This document shows positions 15,731 to 24,049 of a stretch of 37,493 nucleotides of DNA, in pieces. A program made the translations under genes and the position numbers. The stretch comes from Clostridia bacterium (GTDB lineage Bacteria; Bacillota; Clostridia; Oscillospirales; CAG-382): assembly GCA_017447445.1 (NCBI GenBank), contig JAFSNK010000006.1:1-37493 (forward strand). The letters run 5' to 3'. Below the pieces are notes generated by a model. The model was given only the letters and a program-made list of their open reading frames with translations. It ran no database searches and had not been told where the DNA came from. Each line of letters opens with the position of its first letter. The stretch's first letter is position 1.

Positions 15731-16347
15731 CGCGTTATACCGTACATCAAAGCGTTCACTATCGCCGCGGCGACGTTGGAACCGCCCTTCCGCCCGCGCG
15801 CAACTATATATTCAGCGCCGCAAGCCGTTATCTCTTCTTTCGATTCCACCACGTTCACGAATCCGACGGGCACGCCGATTATAAGCGCCGGTTTTATCCT
15901 GCCTTCACGCGCCATTTCCGCAAGCGCAAGCAGCGCCGTCGGCGCGTTGCCCACCGCGAAAATAACGCTGCCTTCGATTTTCGCCGCGCGCTCCATAGAT
16001 ACCTGCGCCCGCGTACAGCCGCGCTCCTTCGCTTCGGCGGCAACGTCCTCGTCGCTCATAAAACAGCGTATCGCGCAGCCGAGCTTTGCGGCGGCGGCTT
16101 TGTTTATGCCGGAATAAGCCATCCGCGTGTCGGTAACGACAGTGCAGTTTCCGGCTGCAAGCGCCTGCCGCGCGTTTTTCACCGCGTTCGCGGAAAAAGC
16201 CAGACTGCGCGCGTAATCGAAATCCGCGGTGCAGTGTATAACGCGCAGCACCACGTCCTTTATTTCTTCGGATACAGGCGCGTCGAGCTCGCTTTCTATA
16301 ATTTCCATACTGCGCTTTTCGATAGCGCCGGGTTCGGTAAACGTCAT
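15727..16347 (-). CDS. cbiC: Cobalt-precorrin-8 methylmutase CbiC
   Basis: A 206-residue enzyme that moves the C11 methyl group to C12, giving cobyrinic acid. The catalytic histidine lies in RVIHCTADFDYA near residue 38. The substrate-binding segments are TDTRMAYSGIN near residue 73, IGVPVGFVNVVESKE near residue 158 and RGRKGGSNVAAAIVNAL near the end. It overlaps cbiA by ATGA at its start and cbiD at its end. Confidence 0.95.
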   Translation of the reverse strand: MTFTEPGAIEKRSMEIIESELDAPVSEEIKDVVLRVIHCTADFDYARSLAFSANAVKNARQALAAGNCTVVTDTRMAYSGINKAAAAKLGCAIRCFMSDEDVAAEAKERGCTRAQVSMERAAKIEGSVIFAVGNAPTALLALAEMAREGRIKPALIIGVPVGFVNVVESKEEITACGAEYIVARGRKGGSNVAAAIVNALMYGITR

Positions 16348-17696
16348 TTCTTTTTCTCCCTGTATTCAAGGCATTTTTTATAAAACCCGATCGCGGCGTT
16401 TTCGCTTGCCGCGAGATATAAATGCGGGTATCCGGCGTACAGCGTGTCGCCGCAGTACGCGCATCCGTATTGTTTGCCGTTCGTTTTTTCCGCCGTGCAG
16501 TCGTTCCCGGGGAACTCGCTGTCGTAATAATGGAACTCGTGGGCTTTAAGCGCCGTCCCCGCTTCTCCGAACAAACTTTTTCGTTTGGTCGTAAGCGTTA
16601 TATACCCGAACCGCGAAAGCCTGCCCGTGTTCGCGCTGCCGCCCGGCAGAACGCCGCAGGTCTTTTTGCCGTCTATCGTTTCGCACAGGTACATGAACCC
16701 GCCGCATTCGGCTATCGTCGGCATGCCGGAAGCCGCCGCTTCGCGCACGCTGCGCGCGGATCGTGCCGCCTTTTCAAGCTCCTCGGCGTGCAGTTCGGGG
16801 TATCCGCCGCCGATCATAAGCCCGTCCGCATCCGGCGGGACCTCCTCGTTCGCGAGAGGGGAGAAGTATTTTATCTTCGCGCCGAGCTTTTCGAACAGCG
16901 CGAGCGTTTCGGAATAATAAAAGCAGAACGCGTTGTCCCTTGCGACGGCAAGCGTTATTTCCGGCAGGCGCGGGTATTCCCGCGCGGCGGGGAACAGCTC
17001 CGGCGCGGAATTTGCGGCGCGCGTTATCGCGCCCAAGTCGAGCGTGCTTCCGGCGATATCGGCGAGCTTGTTTATCTTTTCGCGGAAACCCTCCGTCTCC
17101 TCCGCGGTAACAAGCCCCAGATGCCGCGAACCGAAAACGCATTCCTCCGGCAGTACCGGGATATATCCCGCGCAGATGACCTTTTCGCCGAACCTTTCGC
17201 CGACAAGCTTTTTAAGCCGCGCGTACGTCGCTTCTCCCGTGCGGTTGAATATGACTCCGGCGATCCGGCTTTGCGGCACGAAGTTCAAAAACCCCTCTAT
17301 GACCGCCAGCAGGGAAGTAAAAGCTCCCTTTCCGTCGGCGACGAGAAGGACGGGGGTTTCGGTCGCCTGCGCGACGGTGTAACTGCTGTTCTCCGTCCCG
17401 GTCTCGCCGGTGCCGTCGTAATATCCCATCACGCCTTCGAGCACGGTTATGTCGCCGCCCGCGTTTTCACAAAGCAGGGCGCGCAGCAGCTCCCCGCCGC
17501 AGAAGAACGGGTCCAGATTCACGCAGGGGACCGAAATCGCCCTCCGGTGGAAGCCGGGATCTATATAGTCCGGCCCGCATTTGCAGGAGCGCACCGAGTA
17601 TCCGTTTCTTTTCAACAGCGCGAGCAGGGCGCAGACGGCTGTCGTTTTGCCGCTTCCGCTGCCCGTCCCGGCGATCATAACGCGCGGTATCCGCAT
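16344..17696 (-). CDS. cbiA: Cobyrinate a,c-diamide synthase CbiA
   Basis: A 450-residue ATP- and glutamine-dependent amidase, first gene of the operon. The N-terminal dethiobiotin-synthetase-like domain has the P-loop GTGSGSGKTT (about residues 11-20) and CKCGPDYIDPGFH. The C-terminal class I glutamine amidotransferase-like domain has GGGYPELHAEEL and the nucleophile in AECGGFMYLCE (near residue 325), with a terminal AHEFHYY segment. GGAGGGGA precedes the ATG. The long, structured leader upstream is the B12 riboswitch. Its product is the substrate for adenosylation and CbiP, which are encoded elsewhere. Confidence 0.95.
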   Translation of the reverse strand: MRIPRVMIAGTGSGSGKTTAVCALLALLKRNGYSVRSCKCGPDYIDPGFHRRAISVPCVNLDPFFCGGELLRALLCENAGGDITVLEGVMGYYDGTGETGTENSSYTVAQATETPVLLVADGKGAFTSLLAVIEGFLNFVPQSRIAGVIFNRTGEATYARLKKLVGERFGEKVICAGYIPVLPEECVFGSRHLGLVTAEETEGFREKINKLADIAGSTLDLGAITRAANSAPELFPAAREYPRLPEITLAVARDNAFCFYYSETLALFEKLGAKIKYFSPLANEEVPPDADGLMIGGGYPELHAEELEKAARSARSVREAAASGMPTIAECGGFMYLCETIDGKKTCGVLPGGSANTGRLSRFGYITLTTKRKSLFGEAGTALKAHEFHYYDSEFPGNDCTAEKTNGKQYGCAYCGDTLYAGYPHLYLAASENAAIGFYKKCLEYREKKK

Positions 17697-17711
17697 AAAA
17701 AATCCCCTCCG

Positions 17712-17759
17712 GAAAAAATAAAAGAGCGCAACCGATTATCGCAAATCTGCTGCACTCTT
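17712..17759 (-). terminator. Riboswitch expression-platform terminator
   Basis: On the minus strand AAGAGTGCA (17759-17751) pairs with TGCGCTCTT (17730-17722, one G-T pair), followed by TTATTTTTT. It lies between the B12 aptamer and cbiA, so ligand-dependent termination is the likely control mode. Confidence 0.82.
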
Positions 17760-17779
17760 CAAACCCAAGAATGTTCGCA

Positions 17780-17915
17780 AAGACCGCGCCGGTATTCTGA
17801 CTTATACCCGCGCAGAAAGCGGGCAAACACAGCAATGGCAGTTGTGACGGATTCGAACCGTCTTTACCGTAAAGGCATATATTATTCGTTGAACAACCTT
17901 AAAAGCCGCGGTCTT
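17780..17915 (-). promoter_or_regulatory. Cobalamin (B12) riboswitch
   Basis: The minus strand carries the conserved cobalamin aptamer pieces in order: a GACGGTTCGAATCCGTCAC segment, a GCCATTGCTGTG element in the place of the B12 box, and AAGTCAGAATACCGG near the 3' end. The closing stem P1 is AAGACCGCG (17915-17907) with CGCGGTCTT (17788-17780). At about 136 nt it is shorter than many B12 riboswitches. It stands directly before the cobalamin operon and its terminator. Subclass and ligand form are not decided here. Confidence 0.88.
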
Positions 17916-17933
17916 ACATTATTCGTTTGCCTA

Positions 17934-17962
17934 ATTCTACCACACCCGGAACGCTATGTCAA
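17934..17962 (-). promoter_or_regulatory. Promoter of the cobalamin operon
   Basis: On the minus strand TTGACA (17962-17957), a 17-bp spacer and TAGAAT (17939-17934) place the transcript start about 10 bases before the P1 stem of the riboswitch. Confidence 0.85.
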
Positions 17963-17989
17963 GATATTACGATTTATTTGTAATTACGG

Positions 17990-18018
17990 TTGATTTTCGC
18001 CCGCGTTTGCGTTATAAT
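17990..18018 (+). promoter_or_regulatory. Promoter of the NlpC/P60-like gene
   Basis: TTGATT (17990-17995), a 17-bp spacer and TATAAT (18013-18018) lie 42 bp before the ATG, divergent from the cobalamin operon promoter. Confidence 0.8.
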
Positions 18019-18059
18019 ATAGCGTAACGGGGGGATATCCCCTTTACGGAGGTGCATAA

Positions 18060-18719
18060 ATGAAGAAAATATACGCTTTGCTTATGGTCATAGTCCTTTC
18101 GGCGATAGTTACGTCGATAGTGGTCGTGACCAAGGACAAAAAGAAAACCGATACGTCTTCGCAGGACGCGTCTTCCGCCGCAAGCGCTCCCGCAGAGTCG
18201 GTCCCCGGGCGCGAATCCTCGGCCCCGGACGAGCAGTCGTTCGATATAAGCGAACCGGAGGGATCCTCCGAGCCCGAAACGACAAGCGAGGAAGAATCTT
18301 CGGAGGACGAATCTTCGGAACCGGAAGAAAGCTCCGAGGAAGAGCCCGCCACCACTGCGGAAGCAATAGTAAAGCTCGCTTATAAGCTTATCGGCACCGA
18401 ATACAAGTACGGCGGCGAAGGCCCGGATAAATTCGACAACTCGGGATTCACCTATTACGTCTGCCGCCAGTGCGGCGTAAAAGCTCCGCGCCTTGTCGGC
18501 GGTATGATGAATTTCGGCACGGAAGTCGGCAGGAACGAGCTGCAGCCCGGCGATATACTTATTTTCCGCAACGAGATTGACGGCCCGCCCGCTTTTATGG
18601 GCATTTACGTCGGCGACGATCAGTTCATCGCCTGCAACAACGAAACGACTCCCACCAAGCTGCAGAAGATATCCAACTACTGGAACGCGCGTTTTGTCTG
18701 CGGCAGGCGCGTGGGCTGA
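18060..18719 (+). CDS. Secreted NlpC/P60-fold protein lacking the catalytic residues
   Basis: A 219-residue exported protein. It has an N-terminal signal anchor (residues 4-24), a Ser/Glu-rich acidic linker (about 30-98) and a C-terminal NlpC/P60-type domain (about 100-219). Active members, which cut peptidoglycan stem peptides, read FDCSGF, HVGIY and FIHA at the three catalytic positions. Here these are FDNSGF (Asn127), FMGIY (Phe179) and FIAC (Ala191), so Cys and both polar partners are lost while the fold-defining YGGEGPDKF and LQPGDILIF are kept. It is probably a non-catalytic wall-binding or regulatory protein. No frameshift or stop suggests decay. It is monocistronic, with its own promoter and terminator. 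Confidence 0.85.
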   Translation: MKKIYALLMVIVLSAIVTSIVVVTKDKKKTDTSSQDASSAASAPAESVPGRESSAPDEQSFDISEPEGSSEPETTSEEESSEDESSEPEESSEEEPATTAEAIVKLAYKLIGTEYKYGGEGPDKFDNSGFTYYVCRQCGVKAPRLVGGMMNFGTEVGRNELQPGDILIFRNEIDGPPAFMGIYVGDDQFIACNNETTPTKLQKISNYWNARFVCGRRVG

Positions 18720-18732
18720 TAAGGCAAAAACG

Positions 18733-18770
18733 AAACACGCGGTACGGGAAACCGTATCGCGTGTTTTTTG
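18733..18770. terminator. Bidirectional terminator
   Basis: ACACGCGGTACGG pairs with CCGTATCGCGTGT across GAAA (one G-T pair), with T-rich sequence after it and A-rich sequence before it. It separates the convergent NlpC/P60-like and AAA ATPase genes. Confidence 0.87.
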
Positions 18771-18798
18771 TTTTCTTCGGAACAACTTCCGGCGGCAG

Positions 18799-20739
18799 TC
18801 AGAACCCTATGCGCGCCTTTTCCTGCGATAACTTTTCGCTGAATTCCTTTTCCGCTTTGGCGGCGAGCAGGTCCTCTTTCGTAAGCACAAAACTTTCGCT
18901 GCCGTTCAGCGCCGCGCGCAGCGCGCCCTTGGACCAGGTGCGCTCGTAAAGGTTCCGCACGAAGCGCGCGTTAGCAAACTCCTTGGAGGCGATATATTCG
19001 TCCGAAAGCGCGTCGAAGTAATTCCTCGCTTCCTGCTCGAACTGCTCCGTATAGGAGAAATGTCGGCGGACCATAAGCATGAATATCTCGAAAAGCTGGG
19101 ATTTCGTATAGTTCGGGAAGTTTATAACGTAGGGCATCCTGCTGCGAAGCCCGGCGTTGCCGCGCATAAGCGTTTCCATATCCTCGGTATACCCCGCCAT
19201 TATCACCAGCATATCGTCGCGGTGGTTCTCCATTTCGGAAATAAGCGTCGTCAGCGCCTCTTTGCCGTAATCGTTGCTCTGGAAGTCGTTTTCGTAAAGG
19301 GCGTACGCCTCGTCGATAAACAGCACCGAACCGTAGGCGTCGCGGCAGATCGAGGCGGTGCGCACGGCGGTCTGCCCCACGTATTCGGCGCAAAGCTGCC
19401 TTGCGCTGTATTCCAGAAACGCGCCCTTGCGCAGAATGCCTTCCTCGCGGAATATCCTGCCGATTATCCGCGCGACTGTGGTTTTTCCGGTGCCGGGGTG
19501 CCCTAGAAAGCGCATATGTATACAGGGCTTGTCCAGCTGTTCGTTTTTCAGCGCCAGCTTTACCTGCGCTGCTATCTCGCGCACGCGACCGGCGATCTGT
19601 TCCATGCCTATCAGCTCGCTCAGCTCGTCGTATCCGTTCTTCGATTCTTTCGTCCGCGTGTATTCCCCGGGCACGTCGTCTGCGGTCAGAATGCCGGTAA
19701 CCGGCTCTTCGCCCAGCGCCTTGCGCTCGGCGTCCCGCGCGGCTTTCGCCAGAACCATTTCGTTCGCTATCTTTTCCACCGTCTTGAATCCGTAAAAGCG
19801 CCCGTCGCTTTTTTCTTTTATCACCCTCATAAAGAAGGGTTCGAGCACCGTATTGTCGGGATTCACGCCCAAGCGGCGCGTAGCGTCCCAAAAATGCTCC
19901 GCCAGCGCGCTTTCGTGCATCGGCGGTATCTGTATAACGCGCGTCGTCATAACGTCGTCGAGTATGGCGGCGATCTTATCCAGCGCCTTCTTTTCCAGAA
20001 ACGGCACGCGGAATACGAACACCGCCTTGTCGCGGAACTTATACAGCCGGTGCAGGAAATTGCGCAGGTCGTCGTATTTTTCGCCGTCCATGAAATAGCT
20101 TATATCTATCCCGACCACGTTGCAGTCGTCCAGATAATCGTCCGCGAACTTGGAAATAAGGTCGTCGACCGAGAATCTGCCGCCGCCGTCCTCGTTCGCG
20201 GCGACAAGCTCCGCGTACTGCGAGCGTTTTTCGGTCTCGTCGCCGTAAACGCCCATACGGCGCAGGAACGAGCCGAAGCAGCTCAGCACCGTGGAGAACC
20301 CGTTGCCGGGATCGACGGCGAACAGGTAATTCCGCATCCGCAAAGCGGAAAGCGAGCCGTTTTCGGCAAGTATGGGGATCTCCGCGTATAATTCCGCGAT
20401 CAGTCTGTTATACTCCTCCACGCCGAAATAGCTGTTGAAAATATCGGTCGTCAGCTTGCATTTTTCGTCGTCCGCCGCATAGGGGACGGCAATAATGCGT
20501 ATCTTCGGTTCGTCGCCGCCGTTCACCGCGCGCCAGGCGGCTTCCGCCGCTTCTATGCATTCGCCGCGCGTTTCGGCGGTCATTTTGTAACTGCCGAACG
20601 TGAAGCGGATCCTTAAAAGCTCGGCGTTAAGGTTTTCCGGCAGCTCGCGCTGTATAAGCTTAAAGCATTCGCCCAGCTCTTCGATATGCTCGCGCGCGTA
20701 TCCGTAGTCAAGCGAGACTTTTACAAAAAAATCCTGCAT
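18799..20739 (-). CDS. AAA+ ATPase, CbbX/SpoVK-like, with large N-terminal region
   Basis: A 646-residue protein. The C-terminal AAA+ module (about residues 365-640) is of the CbbX/CfqX/SpoVK type: LIGMEQIAGRVREIAAQV, Walker A GHPGTGKTT near residue 410, the EYVGQTAVRT pore-loop segment, Walker B SVLFIDEAYAL near residue 470 and the arginine finger region GLRSRMPYVINFPNY. The N-terminal 350 residues contain a segment (NVVGIDISYF to TRVIQIPPM) that looks like an AAA-type fold without a P-loop, so it may be a degenerate ATPase domain. Targets are unknown. Relatives remodel Rubisco or act in sporulation. AAAGGAG precedes the ATG. It follows the lipoprotein gene by 60 bp with no terminator, so it is likely cotranscribed. 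Confidence 0.88.
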   Translation of the reverse strand: MQDFFVKVSLDYGYAREHIEELGECFKLIQRELPENLNAELLRIRFTFGSYKMTAETRGECIEAAEAAWRAVNGGDEPKIRIIAVPYAADDEKCKLTTDIFNSYFGVEEYNRLIAELYAEIPILAENGSLSALRMRNYLFAVDPGNGFSTVLSCFGSFLRRMGVYGDETEKRSQYAELVAANEDGGGRFSVDDLISKFADDYLDDCNVVGIDISYFMDGEKYDDLRNFLHRLYKFRDKAVFVFRVPFLEKKALDKIAAILDDVMTTRVIQIPPMHESALAEHFWDATRRLGVNPDNTVLEPFFMRVIKEKSDGRFYGFKTVEKIANEMVLAKAARDAERKALGEEPVTGILTADDVPGEYTRTKESKNGYDELSELIGMEQIAGRVREIAAQVKLALKNEQLDKPCIHMRFLGHPGTGKTTVARIIGRIFREEGILRKGAFLEYSARQLCAEYVGQTAVRTASICRDAYGSVLFIDEAYALYENDFQSNDYGKEALTTLISEMENHRDDMLVIMAGYTEDMETLMRGNAGLRSRMPYVINFPNYTKSQLFEIFMLMVRRHFSYTEQFEQEARNYFDALSDEYIASKEFANARFVRNLYERTWSKGALRAALNGSESFVLTKEDLLAAKAEKEFSEKLSQEKARIGF

Positions 20740-20799
20740 ATTTTTCTCCTTTATCCCGTTTTTTTCCTCCGGTCGGGCGTGTCCTCCGCGGCGCGCGGT

Positions 20800-21417
20800 T
20801 TATTTCTTGCCGTTCTCCAGCGGCAGATTTATCGTTTGCATAAACTTTTCGATCTGCGAATCGGGGTACCCCTCGCCGTAAACGTTATAAACGATCTTGT
20901 AATAGCGGTGCTCGAACTGGTTCCTGCTTTCGGTGTTCGCCATCCGTATAACGTAGATGTGCCAGTCCTTTAATCCCATATAGTCGAACGACTGGAAATC
21001 AAAGGTATAGGCGCCGACGGTCTTCTGCGTGACCTCGCCCTCTTTGTCGTATTCGTGGTAGGCGACTACGTCCGCGTCGAAGCACTCCGCCACCACCAAG
21101 CAGTTCACTCCGCAGTCCTCGAAGATGTTGCCCTGATGCCCCTCCGGCAGACGGAATTCTATCTCCTCGTCCAGCCCGTGCGTAAGGTCGGTGAACTCCT
21201 TCGCCTGCTTTATATCCGCGATTCTTCCCGTATTCGCCGCGCTTTTGGAGCTTTCTTCGCTCACACCCGTATCAGCCGCGCTTTCGGTGCTTTTTTCGCT
21301 TGTGCCCGTATCAGCCGCGCTCTGTTTTTCGGGGCCCGGCACTTCGCCGCCGGAGCAGGCGGCAAACGCCGCCGCGAACATCACCGCGGCAAGTAAAAAC
21401 ATAATCGCTTTTTTCAT
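20800..21417 (-). CDS. Lipoprotein with internal SAADTG repeats
   Basis: A 205-residue lipoprotein. The signal peptide ends in the lipobox FAAC, Cys21 being the lipidated residue. Residues 33-64 form a linker of about two and a half copies of a 16-residue unit beginning SAADTG or SAANTG and rich in SE and S. The C-terminal 140 residues are a small globular domain I do not recognise, containing one Cys pair (DCGVNC) and many aromatic residues. The start overlaps the rarA stop by four bases (ATGA), an odd pairing of a surface lipoprotein with a DNA-repair ATPase. Function is unknown. Confidence 0.82.
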   Translation of the reverse strand: MKKAIMFLLAAVMFAAAFAACSGGEVPGPEKQSAADTGTSEKSTESAADTGVSEESSKSAANTGRIADIKQAKEFTDLTHGLDEEIEFRLPEGHQGNIFEDCGVNCLVVAECFDADVVAYHEYDKEGEVTQKTVGAYTFDFQSFDYMGLKDWHIYVIRMANTESRNQFEHRYYKIVYNVYGEGYPDSQIEKFMQTINLPLENGKK

Positions 21418-22769
21418 TTCGTTCGTCCTCCGGAATTATTCTTTTCGTGTTCTTTTTTCCATTGTTTTATCTGCGCCAGCCGTTCGGCGAACCGCGGCTC
21501 CAGTCCCTGATTCGTCGGGGTGTAATATTCCTTGCCCAGAAGCGAATCGGGCAGGCAGCGCATATCCGTTAATTTGTCCTCCGTATCGTGCGCGTACTGG
21601 TACCCCTTGCCGTAGCCGATATCCCGCATAAGCGAGGTAACGCCGTTGCGTATGTGCAGCGGCACCGGCTCCGCAAGCATCTCGTTCGCGTCCTTCGCGG
21701 CTCTCATATACGCGACGTCGAGCGCGTTCGATTTCGGCGCGAGCGACATATAGACCACCGCCTCGGTAAGATGCACGCAGCATTCCGGCATCCCTATGTA
21801 ATGGCACGCCTGGTACGCCGCCACGGCTATTTCCAGCGCGCGCGGGTCGGCAAGCCCTATATCCTCGCTCGCGAACCGGGTTACCCGCCGCGCCACGTAA
21901 AGCGGATCCTCACCCGCCTCCAGCATCCGCGCCAGCCAATATACGGCGGCGTCCGCGTCGGAATTGCGCATCGACTTGTGCAGCGCCGAAATAAGGTTGT
22001 AATGCTCCTCGCCGTTCTTGTCGTAAAGCAGAGATTTTTTGGAGGTACACTGCTCCACCGTCTCTTTGGTAACGGTAACCCTCCCGTTTTCGTAACCGCC
22101 GTTCAGCACCGCCATTTCCAGAGTGGAAAGCGCGGTGCGCGCGTCGCCGTTCGCAAAAGCGGCGATCATATGCAGTACGTCGTCGTCGATCGTCACCTGC
22201 ATATATCCGAACCCTTCCGGGCTTGCGAGCGCGCGTTTTAGAAGCGTGAATATGTCGCTTTCCTCCAGCGCCTTCAGCACGAAAACGCGGCAGCGCGAAA
22301 GCAAAGCGCCGTTCACCTCGAAAGAGGGGTTCTCCGTCGTCGCGCCGATAAGTATAATACTCCCTTTTTCGACAAACGGCAGAAAAGCGTCCTGCTGCGC
22401 CTTGTTGAAGCGGTGTATCTCGTCCACGAACAATATGGTTTTTTCGCCGTACAGCCGGTTTTCGTCCGCCTGCTGCATCACGGCGCGTATTTCTTTTATC
22501 CCGCTGGTAACGGCGGAAAAATTAATGAATTTCGCCTTCGTCTGGTTGGCGATAACTCCCGCGATGGTGGTCTTTCCCACGCCGGGAGGCCCCCAGAATA
22601 TCATCGACGAAACGGCGTCCTGCTCTATTATGCGGCGCAGTATCCTGCCTTCGCCCAACAAATGCGTTTGCCCGACTATCTCGTCGATAGTCTTCGGGCG
22701 GAGCCGTTCCGGCAGGGGCTTGCTTATTTCGCTTTGAAACACGGAGGTCTGTTCTTCCACGCGATTCAC
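21414..22769 (-). CDS. rarA: Replication-associated recombination ATPase RarA (MgsA)
   Basis: A 451-residue clamp-loader-type AAA+ ATPase that acts at stalled replication forks. It has Walker A GPPGVGKTT (residues 60-68), Walker B ILFVDEIH (112-119), sensor 1 GATTEN and the LLSRCRVF arginine-finger segment. The C-terminal tetramerisation domain follows (SDADAAVYWLARMLEAGEDP, IGLADP, NGVTSLM). The first possible start is GTG at 22769, only 2 nt after AAAGGA; a second GTG three codons later has 11-nt spacing, so the true start is uncertain by three residues. It is the promoter-proximal gene of a three-gene operon with the lipoprotein and the AAA ATPase. Confidence 0.95.
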   Translation of the reverse strand: MNRVEEQTSVFQSEISKPLPERLRPKTIDEIVGQTHLLGEGRILRRIIEQDAVSSMIFWGPPGVGKTTIAGVIANQTKAKFINFSAVTSGIKEIRAVMQQADENRLYGEKTILFVDEIHRFNKAQQDAFLPFVEKGSIILIGATTENPSFEVNGALLSRCRVFVLKALEESDIFTLLKRALASPEGFGYMQVTIDDDVLHMIAAFANGDARTALSTLEMAVLNGGYENGRVTVTKETVEQCTSKKSLLYDKNGEEHYNLISALHKSMRNSDADAAVYWLARMLEAGEDPLYVARRVTRFASEDIGLADPRALEIAVAAYQACHYIGMPECCVHLTEAVVYMSLAPKSNALDVAYMRAAKDANEMLAEPVPLHIRNGVTSLMRDIGYGKGYQYAHDTEDKLTDMRCLPDSLLGKEYYTPTNQGLEPRFAERLAQIKQWKKEHEKNNSGGRTK

Positions 22770-22783
22770 CGTCCTTTTATCGG

Positions 22784-22812
22784 ATTATATCACATCGGCG
22801 GCGGAAATACAA
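22784..22812 (-). promoter_or_regulatory. Promoter of the rarA operon
   Basis: On the minus strand TTGTAT (22812-22807), a 17-bp spacer and TATAAT (22789-22784) lie about 15 bp before the GTG start, giving a very short leader. Confidence 0.78.
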
Positions 22813-22831
22813 GCAAAATTCGCGTAACAGA

Positions 22832-22860
22832 TTGACAAAACGGCACGATTTTTATATAAT
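22832..22860 (+). promoter_or_regulatory. Consensus promoter of the SGNH operon
   Basis: TTGACA (22832-22837), a 17-bp spacer and TATAAT (22855-22860) lie 37 bp before the ATG at 22898. Confidence 0.9.
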
Positions 22861-22897
22861 TGTTCCGCAAGTATCTGTTTCAAAGGAGATGAGATAA

Positions 22898-24049
22898 ATG
22901 AAAAAGCTTTTGTGTCTGGCGCTCGCGCTGGCAGCGCTTTTCGCGTTTGCCGCCTGCGGGGGCAATAACGGGACCGTATCGGCTCCGGAGCCGGAGCCGG
23001 AATCCTCCGCCCCCTCCAAGCCCGAAAAGATAACGGTAAACGGAAAAGATATTTCCGAATTTTTAATAATCTACCGCGATTCGAACGTCCCCGCCAAATA
23101 TCTTTACGCCGCGCGCGAGCTGCGCGATTTTATTAAAGAAAACTGGGGCGTAACGCTCGATATCGTCTGCGAGACCGAGCGTGTAAAAGAGCAGGAGGCG
23201 GAAATATACGTCGGGCTGATAAACGGCAGGGAGCTGTGCGAGGATTATTTCTACCGCCAGTATGAAAACGGCGAATACGTCACCGAAATAAAGGGGACGA
23301 AGGTGGTGTTCGCCTCCGGCAGCGCAAACGGCGCGCATTTCGGGGTAAAGGAGTTCTGCGATATGCTTATAAACGGCGACGGCGAGATAAAGGACGGCAG
23401 ATCCACCGGGAACAAAAAAGTGCTGCGAGTCGCCTGCGTGGGCGATTCCATTACGCAGGGGATAAACTCCACCGACCCGCAGAACCTCACCTATCCCGCG
23501 TTCATACAGGAAATGATGGGGCTGGATTACTTCGTTTACAACCTCGGTTTAAGCGGATATTCAATCTGCCGCACCGATACCTACAGCTACATCGGGCACA
23601 GCACCTACAAACGCTCGCTGGATATAAAGCCGGATATAGTGCTGTTCGCGCTCGGCACCAACGACGGCAACCCGGGCCAGGCGGAAAAGAACTGGGTCGG
23701 CACGAACCGCGAGCAGGTGTTCGTCGACACCACAAAAGAAATGCTTGACGCGTATCTCGCGCTAGAGACGAATCCGCAGATATACATAATACTTCCGGCA
23801 AGTCTGTTCAAGGTCGGCGCGGACAACTGGAACGCCGTTCCCTGGGCGGCGAATATCGAAAAATATTCGCTTCCGCTGTTAAAACAGATCGCGGAGGAAT
23901 ATAATCTGCCCACCGTCGATATGTGGACCTGGTCGCTTTCGCATCCGGAGGTGTTCACCGACGGGCTCCACCCGAAGGACAATACCTACAAGGATTTCGC
24001 GCAGGCGATCTACGACGGGATAAAGGATACCCTAAGGAAGCCGGAATGA
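22898..24049 (+). CDS. SGNH/GDSL-type lipoprotein hydrolase with GH20b-like N-terminal domain
   Basis: A 383-residue lipoprotein with lipobox FAAC (Cys20) and a Pro/Glu linker. Residues 45-165 (YLYAARELRDFIKENWGVTLDIV, IYVGLING, GAHFGVKEFCDML) resemble the small accessory domain at the front of GH20 and alpha-glucuronidase enzymes. Residues 173-383 form an SGNH hydrolase: block I GDSITQG near residue 181, GTND near 253 and the Asp/His pair in DGLHP near 354. Such enzymes remove acetyl or other acyl groups from glycans. The domain pair suggests a surface carbohydrate esterase, which is inference. GGAGATG precedes the start. It is the first of four closely spaced genes. Confidence 0.87.
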   Translation: MKKLLCLALALAALFAFAACGGNNGTVSAPEPEPESSAPSKPEKITVNGKDISEFLIIYRDSNVPAKYLYAARELRDFIKENWGVTLDIVCETERVKEQEAEIYVGLINGRELCEDYFYRQYENGEYVTEIKGTKVVFASGSANGAHFGVKEFCDMLINGDGEIKDGRSTGNKKVLRVACVGDSITQGINSTDPQNLTYPAFIQEMMGLDYFVYNLGLSGYSICRTDTYSYIGHSTYKRSLDIKPDIVLFALGTNDGNPGQAEKNWVGTNREQVFVDTTKEMLDAYLALETNPQIYIILPASLFKVGADNWNAVPWAANIEKYSLPLLKQIAEEYNLPTVDMWTWSLSHPEVFTDGLHPKDNTYKDFAQAIYDGIKDTLRKPE

